Assembly (NCBI GenBank): GCA_002709295.1
Contig: PAQL01000031.1
Coordinates: 27,315-91,314, forward strand
DNA from: Phycisphaerae bacterium
Lineage (GTDB): Bacteria > Planctomycetota > Phycisphaerae > Phycisphaerales > SM1A02
DNA length: 64,000 nt
Direction of reading: 5' to 3'
The notes beneath the pieces are model-generated. The model did not search any database. It worked only from the letters and a program-made list of their open reading frames with translations, and was not told the DNA's origin. The first letter of the stretch is position 1, and each line of letters begins with the position of its first letter. A program made the translations under genes and the position numbers. Of the stretch, positions 54,098 through 61,958 are shown piece by piece.

Positions 54098-56988
54098 GCA
54101 TTTGGCAGTACAGCACCGTTCATAACAGCGCCTGCAAGGTCATCGAAGAACAGACCTTGTGGGGGCAGAAGGTTTGCCGTGTCTGGTTGCCGAACCAGGA
54201 CGCGGTGGTGCGCGTGCCCCGCTCAGCCTTGCGGCCGCTGAGTGCCGATCTGCAGCCGGAGATTGAAGCCGGGCGCATAGCCTATGTGGCAGCCGCAGCC
54301 AAGGTGGCCGAGGTGCTCGAAGGCTCCACCAGCGCCACCGAGGGCCATGTGCTGCTGGCTCCCATGGAGTCCAACGTCATTCCGCTGCCGCACCAGATCC
54401 ACGCCTTGTCCCGGGCCATCTCCGGCGACCGCGTGCGCTACCTGCTGGCCGATGAGGTGGGTCTCGGCAAGACCATCGAGGCCGGTCTGGTCATGCGCGA
54501 GCTAAAACTGCGCGGGCTGGTTCGGCGAATCCTGGTCGTCTCTCCCAAAGGTATCGCCACCCAGTGGGTGGCGGAAATGCAGACCCATTTCAACGAGCAG
54601 TTCCAGCTCGTGCTGGGCGACGACATCGGCACATTGCAACGCCTGGCTCCAGGGGCGGATCACCGGAGCTCAGCCTGGTCGATGTTTGATCAGGTCATCG
54701 TCTCCCTGGATTCGGTCAAACCCATGGACAAGCGGCGCGGCTGGACTGCTGAGCGCGTTGCCGAATACAACCGCAGCCGGTTCGAGGATTTGATTACCGC
54801 CGGTTGGGATCTGGTGGTGGTGGACGAAGCGCACCGTCTGGGCGGCAGCACTGATCAGGTCGCCCGCTACAAGCTCGGCAAGGGGTTGGCGGAGGCCGCG
54901 CCCTATGTGCTGCTCCTTTCCGCGACTCCCCACCAGGGGAAGACCGATGCCTTCCATCGCCTGATGAACCTGCTGGATGACGACGCTTTTCCGGACATGG
55001 ACAGCGTCTCCCGCGAGCGGGTGGCCCCGTATGTTATTCGTACCGAGAAGCGCAAGGCCATCGATGCCGACGGCAAGCCGCTCTTCAAACCCCGGCGCAC
55101 GCAGATGGCCCCGGTGGCCTGGGAGAGCCGACACCACTTGCAGCAGCTCCTCTATGAGGCGGTGACTGATTATGTCCGCGAGGGCTACAACCAGGCTCTG
55201 CGCGAGAAGAAGCGCCACATCGGCTTTCTGATGATTTTGATGCAGCGCCTGGTGGTCTCCAGCACCCGGGCGATCCGCACCACGCTGGAACGGCGACTCG
55301 CGGCGCTCAAGGAAGGCGAACAGCAAGCCAGCCTGCGCCTGGCGGAGCTGGAAAACGGCACGGAGGGATCGGAAAGCCCAGACGATGAAATGGCCGAGCT
55401 CTACGACATGGACGGCCAGGAGCTGCTCGATGAGCTGCTGAAATCCCATGTCTCGGCTCTTCAGAGCGAAGGCAGCCATGTGGAGACCCTGCTGGATGCG
55501 GCGGTTCGCTGCGAACAGGCTGGACCGGACGCCAAGGCCGAGGCGTTGATCGAGTGGGTCTACGAACTGCAGGCCGAGGAAAACGAGCCGGACCTGAAGG
55601 TGTTGATCTTCACCGAGTTCGTGCCGACCCAGCAGATGCTGAAGGAGTTTCTGGAAGCTCGGGGCATATCGGTCGTCACCCTGAACGGCTCCATGGATAT
55701 GGAGGAACGCAAGCAGGCCCAGGACGCCTTCCGCAAATCGCACCGCGTGCTGGTTTCCACCGATGCGGGTGGTGAGGGCCTGAACCTGCAGTTCGCCCAT
55801 GTCATCATCAACTACGACATCCCCTGGAACCCAATGCGGCTGGAACAGCGAATCGGCCGTGTGGACCGTATCGGCCAGCCCAAGAAAGTGCGGGCAATCA
55901 ATTTCGTGTTCGAGGATTCGGTCGAGTTCCGGGTCCGCGAAGTGCTGGAGCAGAAGCTCTCGGTGATCTTCGACGAGTTCGGCATCGACAAGACCGGCGA
56001 CGTACTTGACTCCGCCCAGGCCGGTGAGATGTTCGAGGATGTGTTCGCCTCGGCCATTCTCAATCCTGACGGCATCGAAACCTCCGTCGATCACACGGTG
56101 GCCCGGCTTCGTGATGAGATTCAGCAGGTGCGCGAGGCCTCCGCCATCTATGGCATTTCAGAAGAACCGGATGTGCAGGCGGCTGAGCGTCTGCGTTCCC
56201 ATCCGCTGCCCCATTGGGTGGAGCGGATGACGGTGGGCTATCTCAATTCTCACGGCGGCGCGGCCAGCCGCAAGCGCTCCTGGTGGGAACTGAATTGGCC
56301 GGACGGCCAGGAACATCGCAAGGCCGTGTTCAACGCCCGGGAAGCGGACCGCCTGGCCGATGCAACCTTGCTCAATCTTGAAAACAGCCGTGTCCGTGGA
56401 CTGGCCTTGAACCTTCCGCAAATCGCGGCAGGTCAGCCATTGCCTTGCGCAACTGTGAGCGGACTGCCAGCCAGCATCTCCGGACTCTGGGGGCTCTTTG
56501 AGATCCGCCTTCAGGCCGGAATGCACCAGAAGACACAACTCCTGCGCATCCCCATGGTGCGGCGGGGCTATGTCAGCGTGTTCTTGAGCGAGGAAGGCAA
56601 ACTGTTTCTGCCCACGGCCCGGCATATCTGGGATGCGCTACAGACAGCGGAAGCCGAAGTGCAAGCCACCCTCGGGCAGGATGAATCCATCACCGCGCAT
56701 GAGCGTTTGCAGATTGCTGCCGAACAGGCCGGACAGGAGCTGTTCGACGCCCTGCAGCAAGCGCACCTCGCTTCGGTGAACCGGGAAGAGGAACGTGGCA
56801 TGGTCGCCTTTACCTCACGGCGGAAGGCCATCGAGCGGGTGGGGCTGCCCGAAGTGCGCCAGTACCGTCTGGCTCGCTGTGATGCCGAGGAAACTGAGTG
56901 GCGGCATGAATTGCAATCAGCGCGGCAGATCGTACCGGAAATCCGGTCGTTGCTGATGCTGCGGATCATCAAGGGAAGCGCTCAATGA
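54094..56988 (+). CDS. brxHII: BREX-3 SNF2-type helicase BrxHII
   Basis: A 964-residue superfamily 2 helicase/translocase. The order is ADEVGLGKTIEAG (motif I, about 118-130), VVDEAHRLGG (DEAH, about 241-250), LLLSATPHQGK (motif III), then in the C-terminal RecA lobe LIFTEFVPTQQML, TDAGGEGLNLQ (about 556-566) and QRIGRVDRIGQ (motif VI, about 583-593). The C-terminal 250 residues are specific to the BrxHII/DrmD-like group. It overlaps its neighbours by 4 nt on both sides. Confidence 0.9.
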   Translation: MSIWQYSTVHNSACKVIEEQTLWGQKVCRVWLPNQDAVVRVPRSALRPLSADLQPEIEAGRIAYVAAAAKVAEVLEGSTSATEGHVLLAPMESNVIPLPHQIHALSRAISGDRVRYLLADEVGLGKTIEAGLVMRELKLRGLVRRILVVSPKGIATQWVAEMQTHFNEQFQLVLGDDIGTLQRLAPGADHRSSAWSMFDQVIVSLDSVKPMDKRRGWTAERVAEYNRSRFEDLITAGWDLVVVDEAHRLGGSTDQVARYKLGKGLAEAAPYVLLLSATPHQGKTDAFHRLMNLLDDDAFPDMDSVSRERVAPYVIRTEKRKAIDADGKPLFKPRRTQMAPVAWESRHHLQQLLYEAVTDYVREGYNQALREKKRHIGFLMILMQRLVVSSTRAIRTTLERRLAALKEGEQQASLRLAELENGTEGSESPDDEMAELYDMDGQELLDELLKSHVSALQSEGSHVETLLDAAVRCEQAGPDAKAEALIEWVYELQAEENEPDLKVLIFTEFVPTQQMLKEFLEARGISVVTLNGSMDMEERKQAQDAFRKSHRVLVSTDAGGEGLNLQFAHVIINYDIPWNPMRLEQRIGRVDRIGQPKKVRAINFVFEDSVEFRVREVLEQKLSVIFDEFGIDKTGDVLDSAQAGEMFEDVFASAILNPDGIETSVDHTVARLRDEIQQVREASAIYGISEEPDVQAAERLRSHPLPHWVERMTVGYLNSHGGAASRKRSWWELNWPDGQEHRKAVFNAREADRLADATLLNLENSRVRGLALNLPQIAAGQPLPCATVSGLPASISGLWGLFEIRLQAGMHQKTQLLRIPMVRRGYVSVFLSEEGKLFLPTARHIWDALQTAEAEVQATLGQDESITAHERLQIAAEQAGQELFDALQQAHLASVNREEERGMVAFTSRRKAIERVGLPEVRQYRLARCDAEETEWRHELQSARQIVPEIRSLLMLRIIKGSAQ

Positions 56989-58979
56989 GTAGTTGGAGAG
57001 ACGCCATCCTGAACGATTTTGTACCCAACGTCAGCAAGCTGACCCTGGTCGCGGACCCGGATTGTCTGCTGACCGAGGAGAAGCTGGCATTGGAGCTTCG
57101 CGGGCGCGGGTTCGACCTGATCGAGTTCAGTGACCCGGTCGAATTCAGATACGCCTATGAGTCAAAGTACCGTTCGATCTGGGACCGGGGTGAGCACACC
57201 GATCTGGTGGTAGTCCTCCGCTTGCAGGATGCGGAGCTGGAATCCTTGCCTTACGACCTACTCCAGGCGGGCCGCAAGCTTTCATTCAACTTGGGGGATC
57301 TCTTTCCCAACCTGAGCTATCCGGTCATTGAAAAGCTCGACAGGAGCTTGCTGGATTCGCTTTTTGAGGCCCAGCGCAAGTCGCCGCCGGATCGCATGGG
57401 CGACAACGCCACCAAGGATTTCATTCTCCGTCATGTGTTCGGCATTGCAGCGGAACTAATTGGGGGCGAGGTGGAGCTGCTTCGCGCATTGCTGCGCCTG
57501 CACTATGGGAAGCTACAGATCCCGCTGATGCTGGCTGAGCGGCTTATCCAGGTTCTCAAAGGGCATGATGGATTCAAGGCTTGGCCGCTCTCTGAAATCG
57601 TTCCGGACGATGAGGCGTTCTTCGCCTTTTTGCAGGAACGCTGGCCGCTATTTCTTTCCAGGCTCGGCAGCGCTCATCAGGTACGGGAGGATTCGCCGGA
57701 ATACGGCCTCAAGTATCCCGGCCCTGATCGCCTGCCGTTCGACCATCAGGACATCAAGGTCTACATCGACAACCTGTTCCTGGAGGGGAAACTCACCCCT
57801 GTCGAGGCCAAAGGCATTGAAGTGGATGCCGGGTCCTGGGTTCGTAGCGGCATCGCCACGTCCGGCGTGGACGATGACGATCTACGGATCTCTCGCTTGT
57901 TTGGCCTTGTCGAGAAGGAGCTGCCCACTGCGGAAGCGCGTTACTCTGATTGGACCGCTTTCGCGCTGAAATGGGCCGAGCTCTCTTCGCTGGTTCATTG
58001 TGGCAACAGCACCGAGCATCAGACCCGACTCAAGGAAATCGGCGATGCACTGAACACGACCTTTGCCGGTTGGCTGGCGGACCACTACTCCAGTCTGATC
58101 AACTTACCGCCGACCAATCCGGCCATGCTCCACCATGTGCCGCGCCGCCTGGCTCGGGACATCGAGGACTCCGGTAGCAGCCGGGCCGCGCTGATCGTGG
58201 TTGATGGTCTGGCCCTGGACCAGTGGGTGACCATTCGCCAGCTACTGCAAAAGCAGGATGCCAATCTGGTCATGCGCGAATCCGCGACCTTCGCCTGGAT
58301 TCCGACGCTGACCTCGGTATCGCGGCAATCGATCTTCTCGGGCAAGCCGCCGCTCTATTTCCCGTCATCCATCAACTCGACCAACAGCGAAGAGAAACTC
58401 TGGAAGCAGTTCTGGGAAGGCCATGGCCTGTCTCGGCTGGATGTCGCCTACCAGCGCGGCCTTGGCGACGGCGATGCTGCGGGCGTCCTCGACTCCGCAA
58501 TCCATCCCGGAAAGACCAAGGTGGTTGGGCTGGTCGTGGACAAGGTGGACAAGATCATGCACGGCATGCAACTCGGCTCGGCCGGGATGCACAACCAGAT
58601 CAAGCAGTGGTGCCATGCAGGGTTTCTTTCCGCGATGGTCGGCCAACTGCTGGATTACGGCTATGAGGTCTGGCTGACGGCCGATCACGGCAACATTCAA
58701 TGCGAAGGCAAAGGCCGCCCATCTGAGGGTGTGATTGCCGAGACTCGCGGCGAGCGGGTTCGTGTCTATCCCACGCCGGAACTCCGCGCTCAGGTGGCCG
58801 GGGCCTTCCCGTTTGCCCACGAGTGGCAGCCGGTCGGGTTGCCCGCAGATTATTTCCCTCTGGTAGCCGGTGGCCGCGACGCATTCGTGAATCCGGGAGA
58901 TGCCATCGTAGGTCACGGCGGTGTAGCCATCGAAGAAGTCATCGTGCCCCTTGTGAAGTTTGAAAGGAGAACACGGTGA
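56985..58979 (+). CDS. pglZ: BREX-3 phosphatase-like protein PglZ
   Basis: A 664-residue protein of the alkaline-phosphatase fold, a signature BREX component. The metal-binding motifs are ALIVVDGLALDQW near 400-412 and VWLTADHGNIQCEGKG near 562-577; HGGVAIEEVIVPLVKF near 645-660 is the conserved C-terminal metal/phosphatase strand. The N-terminal half is helical. Overlaps with brxHII (4 nt) and brxA show the operon is intact. Confidence 0.92.
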   Translation: MSSWRDAILNDFVPNVSKLTLVADPDCLLTEEKLALELRGRGFDLIEFSDPVEFRYAYESKYRSIWDRGEHTDLVVVLRLQDAELESLPYDLLQAGRKLSFNLGDLFPNLSYPVIEKLDRSLLDSLFEAQRKSPPDRMGDNATKDFILRHVFGIAAELIGGEVELLRALLRLHYGKLQIPLMLAERLIQVLKGHDGFKAWPLSEIVPDDEAFFAFLQERWPLFLSRLGSAHQVREDSPEYGLKYPGPDRLPFDHQDIKVYIDNLFLEGKLTPVEAKGIEVDAGSWVRSGIATSGVDDDDLRISRLFGLVEKELPTAEARYSDWTAFALKWAELSSLVHCGNSTEHQTRLKEIGDALNTTFAGWLADHYSSLINLPPTNPAMLHHVPRRLARDIEDSGSSRAALIVVDGLALDQWVTIRQLLQKQDANLVMRESATFAWIPTLTSVSRQSIFSGKPPLYFPSSINSTNSEEKLWKQFWEGHGLSRLDVAYQRGLGDGDAAGVLDSAIHPGKTKVVGLVVDKVDKIMHGMQLGSAGMHNQIKQWCHAGFLSAMVGQLLDYGYEVWLTADHGNIQCEGKGRPSEGVIAETRGERVRVYPTPELRAQVAGAFPFAHEWQPVGLPADYFPLVAGGRDAFVNPGDAIVGHGGVAIEEVIVPLVKFERRTR

Positions 58980-59764
58980 TGGGCAAAAGACATGAAGCCA
59001 TTGGCATCAAGCAGGCGATCCGTTTCGAGTGGATGCAGAAGGCAGCCAATCTGCTGCTGGCAGGCCTCGACGCCAAAACCATCCGCCAGGAGCTGCATGA
59101 GTTCCTCGTGGACAGAAAAGGCAACGGCTCAGAGCGCGAACGAAGCGATCAGACCCGGACCTTCGTGGTCAACAACTTGATGAAGATCTGGGTCTCTCCT
59201 GACCCCGAGTTGATCCCGTTCCGGGATGCCTCGCTGGCGCTTCTGCGGGAAAACCCGGCCATGGCTCTGGCGGTCCACTGGGGGATGATCTCGGCGGTGT
59301 ATCCGTTCTGGTTCAATGTGGCCCGCCAGACCGGCCGTTTGCTGGCCTTGCAGGATCAGGTGACCCAGACCCAGATCATCAACCGCCTGAAGGAACAGTA
59401 CGGCGACCGGCAAACCGTCAGCCGCTATGCCCGGTTCGTCATCCGCTCCTTTGTCGCCTGGGGAGCCCTGAAGGATTCCGAGACCAAAGGCTGCTATGAG
59501 AAAGCCGCTCCGGTGAGCATTGCCGAGCCAAACCTGGCCATCCTGATGTTTGAATCCGCACTCCTGGCCACACCGGAGGCCAAGGGCGCATTGGGTCTGC
59601 TCCTGAACAACCCGGCATTCTTCCCATTCCAGCTCCCCGTGATGACCGGTGACTTTGTATCCCAACGCAGCGAGCGTATCGACGTGGTTCGCTATGGACT
59701 GGACGATGAGCTGTTGAAGTTGAAGGATCAGCAAAATTGTACATACAGATTGTACATACAGTAA
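58979..59764 (+). CDS. brxA: BREX DUF1819 protein BrxA
   Basis: A 261-residue DUF1819-family protein; E. coli BrxA binds DNA through winged-helix domains. Recognisable parts: RQELHEFLVDRKGNGSERER near 40-60, NNLMKIWVSP, SRYARFVIRSFVAWGALKD near 155-175. The ATG at 58979 follows AAGGAGAACACG and overlaps the pglZ stop; a GTG one codon earlier is possible. The last 9 codons fall in a perfect 13-bp tandem duplication, so the extreme C-terminus may be frameshifted from the ancestral form. Confidence 0.9.
   Translation: MGKRHEAIGIKQAIRFEWMQKAANLLLAGLDAKTIRQELHEFLVDRKGNGSERERSDQTRTFVVNNLMKIWVSPDPELIPFRDASLALLRENPAMALAVHWGMISAVYPFWFNVARQTGRLLALQDQVTQTQIINRLKEQYGDRQTVSRYARFVIRSFVAWGALKDSETKGCYEKAAPVSIAEPNLAILMFESALLATPEAKGALGLLLNNPAFFPFQLPVMTGDFVSQRSERIDVVRYGLDDELLKLKDQQNCTYRLYIQ
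59736..59761 (+). repeat. 13-bp tandem duplication at brxA 3' end
   Basis: ATTGTACATACAG is present twice in direct succession (59736-59748, 59749-59761), immediately before the brxA TAA. As 13 is not a multiple of 3, gain or loss of one copy changes the BrxA C-terminus. Confidence 0.85.
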
Positions 59765-59821
59765 AAACTACTGCCGAGCAGATTAAACAGCCGGGTTCTT
59801 TCGAACCCAGTGAGGGGGTCC

Positions 59822-61207
59822 ATGCATCAGCAGACGCAGCCAGCACCAAGAGAGCATCATTTCTACGTTGCGATTGCCAAGTTCCTTTTTCACCATCCGG
59901 AGCACGGCGTTGTATCAGTGCAGGACCCGATCAAGGTCAAGGACGCAGAGCGGTAGGGGCTCAGCCCCCTCATACTCTATGGATTGACCGTTGCCGGGTT
60001 GCCCATTCGGTGGATGACCTTTACCCCAGCCGATCAGCCCAGGGCCTTCCGGGATGTTCTTTTGGATGCGTGGCGTAACGCCAAGGGCTTGCGTGGCCGA
60101 CCGGACATTCTGCGGATCAATCGCCACCTCGCGACGGCCAGCCCTGAACTGGTAGGGGAAATGGCAAGAATCGGAGTCCAGGTCGAGGTCGCTGATGCCA
60201 AGGAGAAATCCCTTCCAGCGTCTCTGCGCTCGGCCCAGGACTCCAGCCGGTGTCTGCTGAGGAAGCACGACGGAAAAGACCGATCTCTTACCGGGTCCAT
60301 CCAGGCCCTTTGCCGGGACGCTCAGAATGACCACGATTTTCGTATCAGGGATGGTCACAGAGGCGTGAACAGCCGCGAGGTCGTGGTCAGAATCCAGCAG
60401 TGGCTGGCCTTACCGGCGCAAGTACCGGTGCCAACAATGACAGGTGGGCTCGACTGGGAACCCGGTCCATGGATGTCGTCCTGGGAGACCTCTCTGCCGC
60501 CCGATCAGCCCCGTTATTTCAACCTCGACGGGTTCGATGGCAGGACTTGGCTGGTGACAGGTGAGAAGGCACCGGACGGCATCGTTGAGGATGATGATTT
60601 CTGGGCCGACAGTGACTATGACAACGCAGCCGAAATCGCCAAGAACCTCGTGGCGTGCTGGCCCAATTCGCCTGCAGACGTTGCCAAGTGTGCAGGGATC
60701 ACCCTGCGGGAACTTCAATGGTTCACCTCGGGAAAGGCTCCCCTGGGCCGACATGCACGCTTTGACCTGGAAGACTTGCTCGGCATCGAATACGACGAAC
60801 GCATGGGTAGTTATGTAGGGGCCGGGCCTTATGTGCTGGTGGCCCACAAACCCCAGGCCATCAAGGAGGTCTACGAAGCCATGTCCAAAGGCGGAGACGC
60901 ACGTCCCTGTGAGATTGTCCCTCGCCAGGGAGCCGCAGACCCAAGCTGGCGATACGTGTTGATCAATACGTATGGAGAGCCCCCGAGCATTGTGATGGCA
61001 CCTCGCGGAGCAAATATCACGGAGCGTCTTCCGGACTTGCTTATGAATTATGACGGCATCAGGACTGTCGCTCCGGAGTTCTACCGGGATGTCGTTTCTA
61101 CCTGCGCCCGGGCCTTCCGCGAACCTGCCGTCAACATCCGGGAGATGAAAGACTTCGTAAAACGCTACGAAACGCACTGGGCAGATTGCGCCTGGCAGCC
61201 GGAGTGA
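59822..61207 (+). pseudogene. Unknown BREX-linked gene with in-frame TAG
   Basis: The frame opens at ATG 59822 with a strong GAGGGGG Shine-Dalgarno and reads MHQQTQPAPREHHFYVAIAK for 44 codons to TAG at 59954-59956. It then stays open for 416 further codons to 61207. Content is continuous across the stop (AER, then GLSPLILYGLTVAGLPIRW), so this is one 461-codon gene with a single amber, most simply TGG to TAG. A GGGGC-TCA-GCCCC hairpin begins at the TAG itself. No family is recognised; FDLEDLLGIEYD and NGLDWEPGPWMSSWE-like segments are notable. A fragment could restart at 59984 (TTG). Confidence 0.7.
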
Positions 61208-61208
61208 T

Positions 61209-61958
61209 CTACAGATACTTCTTGAACGTCGCCGCCGCAATGCATACCGCCACCCCAAGCAGCACGGCGCTGGGCAGCAGGATCAGCAGCGGGTTCACGC
61301 TGACCGGCAGCGCTAGGTAAGTCACCCACGGCAGCACGGCCAGCGGGATCAGGCTGGCCCTGGCGCGGTGATAGATGAACCCCGACTCGCGTCCCGCGCC
61401 GAAGCGGCGGATGTCCCGGCGCACCAGGCCGTCCACCAGCCCGACGAAGGCGGCCATCAGGAACAGCGGCAAGGTCAGGCACAGCACCAGCAGCCGCACG
61501 AGGAAGACCAGTGTCGTGTAGGCCGCCGCGATCAGGTAGCTCTCCAGATGCACGTAGACCAGACCCAAGTAGTAGCGGAAATCCTTGGTCGGGCGGTGGC
61601 TGCCGGCGCTGGCCTGCGCCGAGGCGTCGCGTATCCAGTCCAGCAGGCCGCTTTTCACGAACAGCCAGTCGTAGCCCTGCTCGACCAGCCGGTGCGCGGT
61701 ACGCCCCGGCTCCTGCACCAGCGCGCTGCGCGTGAAATGCGTGGAGAGCTGATCCAGCTCGTAGTGCAGCATGCCCTGTGCGTGGCGCCAGCCCTGATCG
61801 GGCCAGAAGAAGTGCATGCCGACGCACTCGATCAGGATGCACAGCAGCAGCGCGCCGCACAGCACGCCGAAGAAGCGGAACGGCAGCGTGACCAGGCCGG
61901 CGATCAGCCCCTGCTGTCGTTGCTGCTGGCGCTGGGCCGCGACGGCCGGATCGGTCAT
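61209..61958 (-). CDS. ICE membrane protein TIGR03747
   Basis: A 249-residue inner-membrane protein with about four membrane segments (FFGVLCGALLLCILIECVG near 29-47; LESYLIAAAYTTLVFLVRLLVLCLTLPLFLMAAFVGLVDGL near 137-178; C-terminal VNPLLILLPSAVLLGVAVCI). It is the companion of TraD in PFGI/clc ICEs. Its stop is 1 nt from the stop of the last island gene, so the island's right edge is here. It overlaps traD by 4 nt. Confidence 0.9.
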   Translation of the reverse strand: MTDPAVAAQRQQQRQQGLIAGLVTLPFRFFGVLCGALLLCILIECVGMHFFWPDQGWRHAQGMLHYELDQLSTHFTRSALVQEPGRTAHRLVEQGYDWLFVKSGLLDWIRDASAQASAGSHRPTKDFRYYLGLVYVHLESYLIAAAYTTLVFLVRLLVLCLTLPLFLMAAFVGLVDGLVRRDIRRFGAGRESGFIYHRARASLIPLAVLPWVTYLALPVSVNPLLILLPSAVLLGVAVCIAAATFKKYL

